Source: CAZGUX01 sp046160045 | Lineage (GTDB): Bacteria > Acidobacteriota > Terriglobia > Bryobacterales > Bryobacteraceae | Direction: 5' to 3' | DNA length: 64,000 bases | Assembly (NCBI GenBank): GCA_046160045.1 | Contig: JBJXGR010000037.1 | Coordinates: 1-64,000, forward strand | In this document: piece after piece, positions 1 to 7,632 of the stretch | How positions within the stretch are numbered: position 1 is the stretch's first letter | How the letters are laid out: the number at the start of each line of letters is the position of its first letter | Translations under genes and position numbers: made by a program | Notes under the pieces: generated by a model | What the model was told of the DNA's origin: nothing | Seen by the model: the letters and a program-made list of their open reading frames with translations, nothing else | The model's database searches: none

Positions 1-183
1 AACCTGATCAAAGACCGCATGGAGCGATCGGGTATGCGTTGGACTCAGTTGATGGCCGAAGCTGTAGTCAAACTCAGAGCCTTATACCTGAGCGGCGACT
101 TCAATACCTACTGGGACTTCCACATCCGTGAAGATCAGCAGCGGCTCTATCCGCCCGGGCGTTGGGCCGTCGTCGTAAAGTAG
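1..183 (+). CDS. ISKra4-family transposase, C-terminal end (cut by window edge)
   Basis: Reading frame 1 from the first base is open for 60 codons and stops at 181-183. The peptide begins NLIKDRMERSGMRWT and continues with a segment like LRALYLSGDF and a closing RWAVVVK. The 'K-x-RMERSGMRW ... LRA-x-YL-SGD' pattern is the conserved C-terminus of ISKra4-family DDE transposases, which move an insertion sequence by cut or copy transfer. The rest of the gene lies left of the window, so completeness cannot be judged. Just after the stop, the stretch GTAGGCACACCC (177-188) may be the terminal inverted repeat of the element, because homology to the next gene resumes there. The family call rests on recognition of this motif only. 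Confidence 0.75.
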   Translation, partial: NLIKDRMERSGMRWTQLMAEAVVKLRALYLSGDFNTYWDFHIREDQQRLYPPGRWAVVVK

Positions 184-884
184 GCACACCCATATTGAAA
201 GAGTCGTCAGCCGAAGTAAAGTACGACGTTTTTGACCGCCTTAACACCGGTGGCGTGATTGCCGAACCGATGGAAATCCGAAATGCGATTTTTCAAGGCG
301 ACTTCAACCGGTTACTGCACGAACTCTCCGACGATCACACTTTCAGGAGGCTGTGGGGCATACCTGTGTCTGATGAAGATCGCGAGCAGAACAGCATGTA
401 CCAGAAGATGACCGATCTCGAGTTAGTGTTACGTTTTTTGGCGCTCCGAGACTACGCCCGAATGAACCTTCGGTTCAAAGACTTCCTGAGTGACTTCATG
501 GAGGACCGGAACAAGCAGTATAAGGCGAACATTGCGCTGAGACAGGAGGACACTGAACTGTTCACGGTGGCCGTTCGAAACTGCTGGCGGGTCTTTGGTG
601 AGGAAGCGTTTCGAAGGCCTGGCTTAGCTGGACCTCAATCTAAAAAGTCAGCGCCGCTCGCGGACGCTGTAATGTCCGCTCTCGGTGACGTGCAATCGGA
701 GCGACTCAGCGAAGACAAGACGGCACAGATTCGTACCGCAATCAACGAACTATGCGACCGCGATGAGGGGTTTAAGAAGGCCATCAGCACAGGAACCAAT
801 GGTAAGGGTGCGATCAGAACGCGCATCGAGGCGGCACGGAATGCTGTTCGTGCCATTGTCCAGACTCCGGCCGAGGCTCAATAG
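162..884 (+). pseudogene. DUF262 (GmrSD-like) protein, 5'-truncated by the IS
   Basis: The peptide carries the DUF262 C-terminal-half signature, VKYDVFDRLNTGG followed by EIRNAIFQGDF, about 30 residues in. A helical region (MYQKMTDLELVLRFLALRDY) and a C-terminal tail follow. DUF262 proteins are ParB-fold nucleases or NTPases of GmrSD-type modification-dependent restriction systems. Their N-terminal half carries a DGQQR-type motif, which is absent here; in its place is the end of an ISKra4 transposase. The frame is nominally open from position 162, but the first 9-10 codons overlap the transposase end and the probable IS terminus, so the genuine sequence starts near 189. The gene ends 18 bp before a HEPN RNase gene, the usual partner arrangement. 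It is almost certainly non-functional unless a second copy exists elsewhere. Confidence 0.75.
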
Positions 885-902
885 TCTATACGAACATCGC
901 GT

Positions 903-1643
903 ATGCACACGGCTCTCAACAACCTGAAGTCGTCACTTAGCCGGGTCCGCGACATTGCCGATGACGTTGACAGGCACGCTTCGCAGGCCCTTTCAGATGC
1001 CGCCCTCAGGGCGCGTGATGAAACCATCGAGTGTGCCCTGGCAGTCATTCTGAGCGGTTTTCTTGAGTCCTTCTTGCGGGAGACTGCCGAGGAATTGATC
1101 ACGATTATCTCGTCACGATGCATTCCGTTCCAAGATCTCCCGGAGCGGATCAAATCGACTCACTTCGCCGAGGGTGGGGCGGTCCTTGCGCGGCAGGCTG
1201 GCGAGGAGCGAAGAGCGAGAGCGGTGCGGATGACTGAATCGGAGGACACGGTGAGGCGCTTGGCGTCGGTACTGGATCCTTCCTATCAACTCCTTTGGGA
1301 GGCTTTTGCAGACACCCGTTCGAATCCTGGCCCACAGACAATCAGCGAGTTCCTGGGACGGTTCGCCGTCGAGGACTGCTGGAAGAAGCTTGCCGCTTCG
1401 ACTGGCCTCAGTGAGAACACACTCCATATCAGCCTAAAGAGTTTCCTGAAAGTACGGCATGAGTGCGCCCACACGGGGAGAGCGTCCGTAGTCCCGACGC
1501 CGGGGGATATTAGGGGGCACTGTGATTTGCTAGAACGCCTTGCATGCGGAATCGTGCAAGTTCTTGAGGACCGCCTCGAACAGCCCCCGTTGGGGAGCGG
1601 TGTTGCAGCACCAAGCGTTGGCGCTCCGGTGCCAGCTCGATGA
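903..1643 (+). CDS. HEPN-domain RNase-like protein (MAE_28990/MAE_18760 family)
   Basis: This 246-residue, mostly helical protein has the HEPN catalytic motif R-X4-H as RHECAH at residues 185-190, preceded by a helix rich in Leu and Lys. Acidic and arginine-rich helices fill residues 10-125. HEPN proteins of the MAE_28990/MAE_18760 type are predicted metal-independent RNases and recur next to DUF262 genes in defence loci; the upstream gene here is a truncated DUF262 protein only 18 bp away. The likely role is an RNA-cleaving effector in an abortive anti-phage response. The ATG at 903 is the natural start. No frameshift is visible, so the effector appears to have outlived its partner. The Pro/Ala-rich C-terminal 20 residues look unstructured. 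Confidence 0.7.
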   Translation: MHTALNNLKSSLSRVRDIADDVDRHASQALSDAALRARDETIECALAVILSGFLESFLRETAEELITIISSRCIPFQDLPERIKSTHFAEGGAVLARQAGEERRARAVRMTESEDTVRRLASVLDPSYQLLWEAFADTRSNPGPQTISEFLGRFAVEDCWKKLAASTGLSENTLHISLKSFLKVRHECAHTGRASVVPTPGDIRGHCDLLERLACGIVQVLEDRLEQPPLGSGVAAPSVGAPVPAR

Positions 1644-1739
1644 GGGGACTGCAACTTGAGACTCCCTTGCGGGCGATACGGACTATGACGATCAAGCTTG
1701 GCGAAACGGTCGCAGACGGACTTGGCGTCCGAGCGATAC

Positions 1740-1846
1740 TGTAGATAATTCTGTAGCTGCCCGGTGCTTCCGGGTTCAAACGGGGTCCACAAGCTTCGAC
1801 GGGCTGCCCGCATCCGCTTGAACCGTAAGGAGTTGAAAACAGGCCG
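1740..1846 (+). repeat. Diverged direct repeat, copy A
   Basis: Copy A reads GTAGATAATTCTGTAGCTGC and then runs through a CCGGGTTCAA segment, a CCACAAGCTTC segment and a CCGCATC segment. It aligns collinearly with 2960-3066 at roughly 70-75 percent by eye. The two copies bracket the toxin-antitoxin pair and the non-coding stretch. Confidence 0.6.
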
Positions 1847-1887
1847 TCATCGAGGGCAGACGAAAACGACTTTGGGCGCAGGGGGTC

Positions 1888-1914
1888 GGGCGTTCAAATC
1901 GCCCGCCCCGACCA
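1888..1914 (+). other. tRNA 3'-end-like fragment (T-arm plus partial acceptor)
   Basis: GGGCG-TTCAAAT-CGCCC forms a perfect 5-bp T-stem with a canonical 7-base T-loop, followed by GCCCCG and ACCA. The acceptor strand is one base short for a normal 7+5 arrangement, and no matching 5' half is present within 100 bp. This is therefore not an intact tRNA. Such fragments are commonly left at integrase attachment sites. Confidence 0.35.
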
Positions 1915-1962
1915 ACAAAATCAAGCGGATACGGTCATTCCTGTTTTGTCCTTAGAACCCCG

Positions 1963-1986
1963 CTGTAAATAGTTCTGTAGCTGTGG
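1963..1986 (+). repeat. Short third copy of the diverged repeat
   Basis: CTGTAAATAGTTCTGTAGCTG matches the first 21 bases of copy A (1740) and copy B (2960), with changes at three positions. Similarity is lost after that point. Confidence 0.45.
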
Positions 1987-2391
1987 TAGCCTCGCGGTTC
2001 TCCCGTGCGGGAGAAGCGGGTGGTCTGACGCTAGTCCGCACCGCATGAATGTCGAGGCGCGGTGAAGCCGGGTGTCGCGCTGGCCTGGGTGCATGAAGTC
2101 GGCAGACTTCGAAAGACGAGAGAGAGGCCCGAACTTTCGCTCCGCGAGCTTGCCAGAAGAAAACCAGGAGATGTCACGGCAACTGGGCAAGCAGCCGCAT
2201 GAAGGGCAGGACCACTGACAACCCGGAAATTTGACCGGTTCCAGCGGCTCGTGAAGGCCATCGTTGCCGTCCCGAAATTGGAAGCCCAGAATCCGAATGG
2301 CGAGGATCCGAAGAAGGACCTTTGCTCCAGTGGTCATGGGGAATCGGGAAGCTTCCATCAAGGCAATGGGTAGTCGCCTGAGGAACCGGCG

Positions 2392-2641
2392 TCAACGATA
2401 GGCTTCGCGGCGGTGGCGGACGCGGCGAACCTCAATGACGTCGTCGCCGGTCGAAACGAAGAAAAGCCGGTAGTCGCCGACCCGTAGCCGCAACTCCTCT
2501 GCGTCACCCTGAAGCGCCTTGACATCGCCCGTGCCCGACTCCGCGAAACGAGGCAACGCCGACAGAATGCGCATGGCCGTGTGCTTGATCAAAACCGCGA
2601 ACGTCGGCCCTGGCCTGCTCGCTCCAGGCGATCCGCTTCAC
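2392..2641 (-). pseudogene. RelE/ParE-family toxin with a one-base frameshift
   Basis: Translation from the GTG at 2641 gives KRIAWSEQARADVRGFDQ, the N-terminal strand and helix of RelE/ParE toxins. One base later in frame the rest of the family follows: TAMRILSALPRF, then GDVKALQG, LRLRVGDYRLFF and VRHRREAYR to the stop at 2392. Removing one base just after the FDQ codons (about 2589-2591) restores a single protein of about 82 residues, the normal size. Toxins of this family cleave mRNA at the ribosome or poison gyrase. The GTG start overlaps the antitoxin stop (GTGA), the usual translational coupling. A TTG at 2592 opens only the second half and lacks the first strand. Either the toxin is inactivated or the base is an assembly error. 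Confidence 0.75.
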
Positions 2642-2928
2642 GCCGGTTCCTTGTAGTACTCGATTTCTCCCTGCGTGATGCCGAGTTCGGCCAGGACCTG
2701 CTCATGCGGGATCGGTCTATTGTGCTTCAGCCACTCGCGGGTTTCCACAAGAGCTTGCGCCTCTTCCGTGGTGAGCGGCTCGTCATCCACCGGCGCGTTG
2801 GCGATCGCGCGCGAGACGGGATCTAACATCGCCTGGAGCAGGCCTCGCACGGCATGCACTTGGCCGGGCGCGAGACGGTCCACCAACTCGTGGAGTTGCT
2901 GTTTCTCCTGTGTTAGATCGCCGGCCAC
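2638..2928 (-). CDS. Antitoxin of a type II toxin-antitoxin pair
   Basis: This 96-residue protein starts at GTG and immediately precedes the RelE/ParE-type toxin, its stop overlapping the toxin start. The sequence resembles small acidobacterial and cyanobacterial antitoxins: an N-terminal helix that probably dimerises (LHELVDRLAPGQVHAVRGLL), a central DDEPLTTEEAQAL segment, and a C-terminal EVLAELGI segment that would wrap the toxin. Such proteins neutralise the toxin and usually repress their own operon. The toxin next to it is frameshifted, so the antitoxin may now be solitary. The DNA-binding fold is not clear from the sequence. Confidence 0.7.
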   Translation of the reverse strand: MAGDLTQEKQQLHELVDRLAPGQVHAVRGLLQAMLDPVSRAIANAPVDDEPLTTEEAQALVETREWLKHNRPIPHEQVLAELGITQGEIEYYKEPA

Positions 2929-3231
2929 ACAATCTCGTTCACCTACGGGATTGTACCGCTGTAGATGATTTGTAGCTGCCTGGTGCTCCCGGGTTCAACA
3001 AGGTTCTACAAACTTCAACGCGACGGCCGCATCTCATTGAAACGTAGGCGCCTAAATCAAGCGGATACCGCCAGTCCTTCGCCTCTGAGCTTGCCGTGCC
3101 CGGTCGCGGCCGGCCCCGGATTTGTTTGCCGCCAGGCACAGGCCACCCGAAACCAGGAAACAAAAGAATCTCCGTACTTTTCGAAAGAATGCCCGAGGTT
3201 CGATCGGTGGGGAGCGAGAGAATGAAAGGGC
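2929..3231. other. Intergenic stretch holding repeat copy B
   Basis: About 300 bp between the antitoxin start and the aldo/keto reductase remnant. It holds repeat copy B (2960-3066) and the promoter region expected for the leftward toxin-antitoxin pair. I see no gene in it. Confidence 0.5.
2960..3066 (+). repeat. Diverged direct repeat, copy B
   Basis: Begins TGTAGATGATTTGTAGCTGC and shares with copy A the segments GGTGCT-CCGGGTTCAA, CTACAAACTTC and GCCGCATCT. It ends in AAATCAAGCGGATAC, which is also found just after the tRNA-like fragment at 1918. Confidence 0.6.
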
Positions 3232-3495
3232 GTGGAGTATGTCAAACTCAAGCGAACGGATCTCGCGGTTTCGCGCGTGTGTCTTGGGACCGCCTTTCGC
3301 GCTGAAGGGGACGACGCCACCTGCATCGCCACGGTCCGGAGAACTGAGGACCTTGGGCGCAACGTCATCGACTGCGCGAATGCTTACTGTAACGGCCTGT
3401 CCGACGGATTACATCGACTCCGCCCGCCGGCTTGCGTTGAGGTGCACCCTGTCGACGTCGCGCCGGACCCCAGCGATTCGATTCAACAGACATAA
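3232..3495 (+). pseudogene. Aldo/keto reductase remnant
   Basis: The first 50 residues (YVKLKRTDLAVSRVCLGTAF, then DLGRNVIDCANAYCNG) are the N-terminal beta-strand and the D-x-A-x-x-Y active-site region of an aldo/keto reductase. They are close in pattern to the intact enzyme encoded at 34323-35363. Instead of continuing for about 300 residues, the frame runs into a short degenerate tail and stops at 3495. The active-site lysine and histidine segments are absent. It lies 7 bp upstream of the aldolase gene and could leave that gene under the remnant's old promoter. Confidence 0.65.
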
Positions 3496-3502
3496 TTGAT
3501 CA

Positions 3503-4294
3503 ATGCACACTACAGCCAACAAACTACGCCGGGCGATTGCAGAGAGCCGGCCTTTGATCGGGACCTTTCTTGTCGAGTTCAGCCAACCGGCAGCCGTTCA
3601 GGTCCTGGCTGACGCCGGATTCGATTTCGTGATGGTGGATTGTGAGCACGGCAACCACAGCCCCCGCGACATCGAGGCTCTGGCACAGGCCGGGCTCCAC
3701 GCGGGAGTCTGCGTTCTGGTGCGTCCTCCCACCGCCGGGCGCGATATGGTCACCCGCGCCCTCGACGCGGGCGCCGCCGGGGTGCTCGTGCCCGCGGTCG
3801 CCTCGATGGAACACGTTCGTCAAGCCGTGCTCGCCACAAAGTATCGGCCGGTCGGAAAGCGCGGTGTACACCTGCTGCGCGGGCATACGCAGCATCGCCA
3901 GGTCGACGCCGTTTCCTTTCTCGAGGAAGCAAACCGGGATGTGCTGACGCTGATTCAGATTGAACTGGAAAGCGCGGTCGCCATCGTGGAGCAGATCGCT
4001 TCGACCGAAGGAGTGGACGGACTCTATGTGGGGCCGGGCGACCTCAGCGTCGATCTCGGCGTGCCAGGGCAATGGGACGCACCGATCCTGCAGGAGGCCA
4101 TCCGAAAGACAGCAGAGGCCTGCCACAAGCACGGAAAGATCATAGCCTGCCATTCCGACAGCGTCGAAAACATGGTCCCGTTGAAGGAAATGGGAGTGCA
4201 GATGTTCGGTTACTACTGCGACATAGGCCTGTTCAAGTCAGCCTCGGCCGCATTGACCTCCGAATTCCGCCGGACGTTGGGGGTCGATGCTTGA
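3503..4294 (+). CDS. HpcH/HpaI-family aldolase (2-keto-3-deoxy sugar acid aldolase-like)
   Basis: A 263-residue class II (metal-dependent) aldolase of the HpcH/HpaI family, full length for the group. It cleaves 2-keto-3-deoxy or 4-hydroxy-2-keto acids to pyruvate plus an aldehyde in the cytoplasm. The expected residues are visible: His49 in the VDCEHG motif, Arg74 in LVRPP, metal ligand Glu154 in IQIE, and Asp180 in VGPGDLS. There is no signal peptide. The ATG at 3503 leaves 7 bp to the preceding reductase remnant. A hairpin follows at 4324, before a convergent gene. With the enolase-superfamily enzyme at 7803 it could form two steps of sugar-acid breakdown. Substrate cannot be read from sequence; 2-keto-3-deoxy-rhamnonate, -galactarate and 4-hydroxy-2-oxoheptanedioate enzymes all share these motifs. 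Confidence 0.85.
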   Translation: MHTTANKLRRAIAESRPLIGTFLVEFSQPAAVQVLADAGFDFVMVDCEHGNHSPRDIEALAQAGLHAGVCVLVRPPTAGRDMVTRALDAGAAGVLVPAVASMEHVRQAVLATKYRPVGKRGVHLLRGHTQHRQVDAVSFLEEANRDVLTLIQIELESAVAIVEQIASTEGVDGLYVGPGDLSVDLGVPGQWDAPILQEAIRKTAEACHKHGKIIACHSDSVENMVPLKEMGVQMFGYYCDIGLFKSASAALTSEFRRTLGVDA

Positions 4295-4323
4295 CGCTGA
4301 CGGGCCAAGAAAGTGTACAGTGC

Positions 4324-4348
4324 GGGGGTCATCCCGGGGTGATCCCCC
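4324..4348. terminator. Probable bidirectional terminator hairpin
   Basis: GGGGG and CCCCC arms enclose the near-palindromic TCATCCCGGGGTGA between two convergent genes (stop at 4294 and stop at 4362). There is no U-tract, so the evidence is position plus symmetry only. Confidence 0.4.
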
Positions 4349-4361
4349 AGTCAGGACCCAG

Positions 4362-5246
4362 TCAGGGGGCTTGACGAGGCACCGGTTCGTCGGCCACGCG
4401 CCGGATCCAGTCGCGCGTCCACACAACGGTGTCGGCCGCGTTATTGACCAGCAGGAAGATCACCCCTTGGACCCGGCCCTGCCTGGCCAGCGCCAGGGCT
4501 TTTTCGCACTGGAGTTGCATCAGGTCGCGCGGAATCTGGCGGTTCTTGCCGTAGTCATACAGGTAGAGACCCAGGACGATTGGCTTGCCGCCGGCCAGTT
4601 TCTCCGCCTCGGCGAAATTGGCGTCGAGGTTGCGGATTTCATCGGCATGCCACGTCCAGAGGTTCACCACATCGAGTAATTTCAAGTAGCCCGGAAGCAC
4701 GGGATCTTTCAGGTTCATCGTGTAGACGATGCCCCACATCTTGATTCCCGGCACGCTTGCCGCGAGTTGCCGCCGGAGCGTGGCAATGTGTTCAGCGCGG
4801 AGTCCCTGTTTGCGCTGCGAGGTCAACATGTCGTCAATCAGAACGGCCTCGATATGGCGGTGTTTTGCACGCAGTTTGCTGAGAATCTCAACCTTCTGCG
4901 TGTAGACGAACGGCGGTCCCTCGCCCTTGTCCGGACCGAACTCCCAGGCGACCCGCTTGAGCCCACCGACTTCGCGGCTCAGCCTCTCCGCTTCCTTCAG
5001 GTCGTTGGGCAGTCCGTTTCCCGCCATGGCGACGTTCGCCACGCCGAGGATCTTCGCCTTGCTGATCGCGTTGGCCTGGGCGAACTGGGAAGGTTCCATC
5101 GTGTCCAGCATCTTCCCCGCCGCGATGTCGTAGGCCGCGATCCCTTGCGGGATTCCCCAAACCCAAAGCAGGTCGGCGAACTTGCGCGTTTGGCCCATGG
5201 CTGCTAGAGCCGTGGCGAACAGGCAGACAACAAACCGATAAGTCAT
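4362..5246 (-). CDS. Exported protein of unknown function, TIM-barrel-like
   Basis: The 294-residue protein has a Sec signal peptide (YRFVVCLFATALAAMGQ). The mature part alternates short beta-strands and helices in a barrel-like order: VLIDDMLTS, KMWGIVYTMN, VVNLWTWHADEI, VLGLYLYDYG and GVIFLLVN. The acidic residues at the strand ends (VLIDD, TWHADE) would suit a glycosidase-type active site, but I do not recognise the family. It is the last gene of a leftward set with the unknown enzyme (5321) and the MFS carrier (6433), 74 bp downstream of the former, and converges on the aldolase gene. It likely acts in the periplasm or on the cell surface. Confidence 0.6.
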   Translation of the reverse strand: MTYRFVVCLFATALAAMGQTRKFADLLWVWGIPQGIAAYDIAAGKMLDTMEPSQFAQANAISKAKILGVANVAMAGNGLPNDLKEAERLSREVGGLKRVAWEFGPDKGEGPPFVYTQKVEILSKLRAKHRHIEAVLIDDMLTSQRKQGLRAEHIATLRRQLAASVPGIKMWGIVYTMNLKDPVLPGYLKLLDVVNLWTWHADEIRNLDANFAEAEKLAGGKPIVLGLYLYDYGKNRQIPRDLMQLQCEKALALARQGRVQGVIFLLVNNAADTVVWTRDWIRRVADEPVPRQAP

Positions 5247-5320
5247 CTCCTTGAGTTTACGGGCAAGACCAAAACGGATCTACGCGTTTCTTTTGATGGA
5301 GTATGCGAACTTTGATTCGG

Positions 5321-6436
5321 TCATTGACCGCGTAATACAGGCCGCAACCAGCGCAACACCGTTTCCGCCGTTTCTCCGTAGTTGTAGAAGAGAACTCCAT
5401 CGAAGTCCCGCTGAGCCGAGCCGACCTTGTCGCGCATCTGGTCCAGGCTGGTAATCTCCCCGAAGCCCGTGCGGACAATGTCATAGACCTTCTTGCCCGC
5501 AGGTCTGCCCGAGGCCGGCACTCCGCTTGCGAGCAGGGTGTCCAGTGAAGCGTGATCCGGAGAGCAGACGACATTGAATTCCTGCAGTCCTTGTCCGATG
5601 AGCTCGATGGGTGTGTCTTTCAGCCCGGCCGCGACGCGCGCCAGCAGGGAGTCGAGCGTCTTCACCAGGCACTCGCGATAGGCGCGCAACTCCGGTTCGC
5701 GCTCCCCAAACTCCCCCAGGCTGGCCGGCAGGCCTCCCGGCGACTGCGGATATGCCGCAAAGAAACGGGTCAGGTGTTCGCGAACGATCTGCCTGACGCG
5801 CATCCCGTCGATCCCGGAAAGAGATGCCGCGGTGAGATCGGCTGGCGCGAAGCTCAATCCGAGCAGCTCGCGCTCGAGTTTCGGCAGCGGTATGGACCAT
5901 CGCTCGTGGTGCTCGCCGTGAACTACGTCCATATAGCGAAATGCTTCGAGCAGAATCGCGCTCAGGGGATAGCGGCCGTGGTCGGCGATCAGGGATTCGA
6001 CATAGTGCTGAACCATCGGATGGCTGGGACACAATGCGTAATCGTATGGATCGTCGAACGCGTTGCGTACCACGGCGTCCGGGTGCAGCCGCCCGAGCCG
6101 CGTGTTGTGGAGGCACACGGTCCAGGCCGCCAGCCGAAGCCCGTGGCGCTCCAGCCGTCGGCCGGCGGAGTCCAGCCAGTCGACCTCACGCGCCATTGCC
6201 GCGACCCGAGGCTTCATCGCCCCATACCTGTCGGGACGCGGGTGAAAGTAGACCACGCCATCTTCCGGCGTGTAGATGAGACGCCGTGGACCATGCGGGT
6301 GCAGGAATCGCCCCGCGTGGTACGACGATGCGAGATAGAGCGTCCGGATCCCACTCCCGGCGGCGAACTCCATCACGGGGTCCACGCCCTCGCGCTCCAG
6401 GTCCCACGGAAAGAGAAGCAGGCCAGTCTCGGTCAT
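5321..6436 (-). CDS. Cytoplasmic protein of unknown function, TIM-barrel-like
   Basis: 371 residues when started at the ATG at 6436, whose ATGA overlaps the stop of the MFS gene upstream; an upstream in-frame start would lie deep in that gene. There is no signal peptide. The N-terminus (LLLFPWDLEREGVDPVMEF, then IRTLYLASSYHAG) is a beta-alpha start typical of sugar-binding barrels. Other strand-like segments are AILLEAFRY, IELIGQGLQ and DFDGVLFYNYG near the C-terminus. I do not recognise a named family. Tight coupling to a transporter suggests it processes the imported solute. The last strand (GVLFYNYGE) is reminiscent of glycoside-hydrolase-like barrels elsewhere in this window, but catalytic residues cannot be assigned. 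Confidence 0.6.
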   Translation of the reverse strand: MTETGLLLFPWDLEREGVDPVMEFAAGSGIRTLYLASSYHAGRFLHPHGPRRLIYTPEDGVVYFHPRPDRYGAMKPRVAAMAREVDWLDSAGRRLERHGLRLAAWTVCLHNTRLGRLHPDAVVRNAFDDPYDYALCPSHPMVQHYVESLIADHGRYPLSAILLEAFRYMDVVHGEHHERWSIPLPKLERELLGLSFAPADLTAASLSGIDGMRVRQIVREHLTRFFAAYPQSPGGLPASLGEFGEREPELRAYRECLVKTLDSLLARVAAGLKDTPIELIGQGLQEFNVVCSPDHASLDTLLASGVPASGRPAGKKVYDIVRTGFGEITSLDQMRDKVGSAQRDFDGVLFYNYGETAETVLRWLRPVLRGQ

Positions 6437-7632
6437 TCCAACTCGCCCCTCAACCGGTCGGTATACTGCCACGCCAGGGTGATGACCGTCAGCAGGAGGC
6501 CGGCTCCCAGCGCCCACCAGATGGCATGGTCAAGCCGGCCCAGCTTATCGGCGAGCAGGCCGATCAGGGTGGGTGCGGCGATGCCTCCGATGCTGCCGAT
6601 GGCATCCACCAGCGGCACCGCCACGGCTGCGCGGGCGACGAACTTGCGGCTGGTGATCGAGTAGACCGTGGGCGCCTGGGCCGCAAGCAGGGCGCCGACC
6701 AGCGTCATCAATACTAACGCTACAAACAGATCGCTGCCAGCCAGCAGCATGGCGTAGACCAGCATTCCGAGCCCGTAACAGGCGGCCAGGATCGTTCGGT
6801 CGGCCAGCCTGCCGGTGACCAGGCTTGCCAAAAGAACGCGGCCTCCAAATACACCGATGGCCTGAAGGCTTAGCACGTAGCTTGCTTGCTGGTCGGTCGC
6901 TTGGTAGCGCATTTGGAGCAGCCGCGGGGTCCAGGAGACGATCGCGCCGGCGGCGATCTGGTCGAGGATCACCAGGAAACCGATCAGCCACAGGGTCGGG
7001 CTGATCAGGAGTTCGCGCGACGGCAGAGCCCGCTCCGGCTCCTTCGGAACGGGAACTGAAGCCAGGTACCTTCCCAGCAACCGGTCCTGAAGCAACCCGC
7101 CCACGCCGATCACGATACCGCTCCCGACAAACACCGGCCGCCATTCGCCGGAGTGTGTCAGCGCAAAACCCAGGGCCGGCGGGCCGAATGACGCCGCGGC
7201 TGCAAACGCCGCGGTAACCCACATGAACAACCGGGAGCGCTCCTGGGGAAAGCTGGCCGTGATCACGGCGCTGTTGACCGCCAGGACCCACTGGTTGCCG
7301 AGGCCTATCATCGCCGCACCGATGAGCGAGCCCGCGAATCCTGGAGCCAGGCCGAACGTGACCATCCCCGCCCCGAGCAGCGTGGCGACCAACAGCCCGG
7401 AACGCCGGATTCCGATCCGTTCCGTGACCCAGCCCGATGTGGAGAGCGCCAGCAGGGCCCCTGCGAAGAAGAGGGATTGCAGTTCACCTTGTTCGGCCAA
7501 GCCGATGTGAAACGCCTGCTCCAGTGGCCGGAACATCACGGGCATCAGGTTCAGGGTCAATCCCTGAATCGCCGCGAGACTGAAAACAAAAAGGAGTTGT
7601 TGTCTGGCGCCAGGCTTGGTCAGCAAGATCAC
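6433..7632 (-). CDS. MFS transporter
   Basis: About 399 residues with a dozen hydrophobic segments. The first is LLFVFSLAAIQGLTLNLMPV, and the 2-3 loop has the MFS-type G-x-x-x-E-R-x-G-x-R pattern (GWVTERIGIRRSG). A central hydrophilic loop (VPKEPERALPSREL) separates the two six-helix halves. The GTG at 7632 is preferred because an upstream extension would add about 44 residues of non-membrane sequence. It probably imports a small organic solute or sugar acid by proton symport. The stop overlaps the start of the next gene (5321-6436), so the two are translationally coupled. It diverges from the enolase-superfamily gene across a 170-bp intergenic region. Confidence 0.8.
   Translation of the reverse strand: MILLTKPGARQQLLFVFSLAAIQGLTLNLMPVMFRPLEQAFHIGLAEQGELQSLFFAGALLALSTSGWVTERIGIRRSGLLVATLLGAGMVTFGLAPGFAGSLIGAAMIGLGNQWVLAVNSAVITASFPQERSRLFMWVTAAFAAAASFGPPALGFALTHSGEWRPVFVGSGIVIGVGGLLQDRLLGRYLASVPVPKEPERALPSRELLISPTLWLIGFLVILDQIAAGAIVSWTPRLLQMRYQATDQQASYVLSLQAIGVFGGRVLLASLVTGRLADRTILAACYGLGMLVYAMLLAGSDLFVALVLMTLVGALLAAQAPTVYSITSRKFVARAAVAVPLVDAIGSIGGIAAPTLIGLLADKLGRLDHAIWWALGAGLLLTVITLAWQYTDRLRGELE

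Larger units (their letters stand above)
1644..2391. other. Non-coding stretch with diverged repeats
   Basis: About 750 bp without a credible gene. All open frames here are short and have atypical composition. It contains one arm of a diverged direct repeat (1740-1846), a shorter third copy (1963-1986), a fragment resembling a tRNA 3' end (1888-1914), and the phrase AAATCAAGCGGATAC near 1918, which recurs at 3054. The part from about 1990 to 2390 is GC-rich with several small palindromes. I could not assign it to a group II intron or any known RNA. Confidence 0.5.

Noticed and set aside
1888..1914. Possible intact tRNA or tmRNA gene
   Set aside because: Only a T-arm and part of an acceptor strand are present; there is no matching 5' half, and the acceptor is one base short.
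1990..2390. Group II intron or other structured RNA
   Set aside because: The stretch is GC-rich with small palindromes, but I could not identify a domain V hairpin, a maturase or any other diagnostic element.
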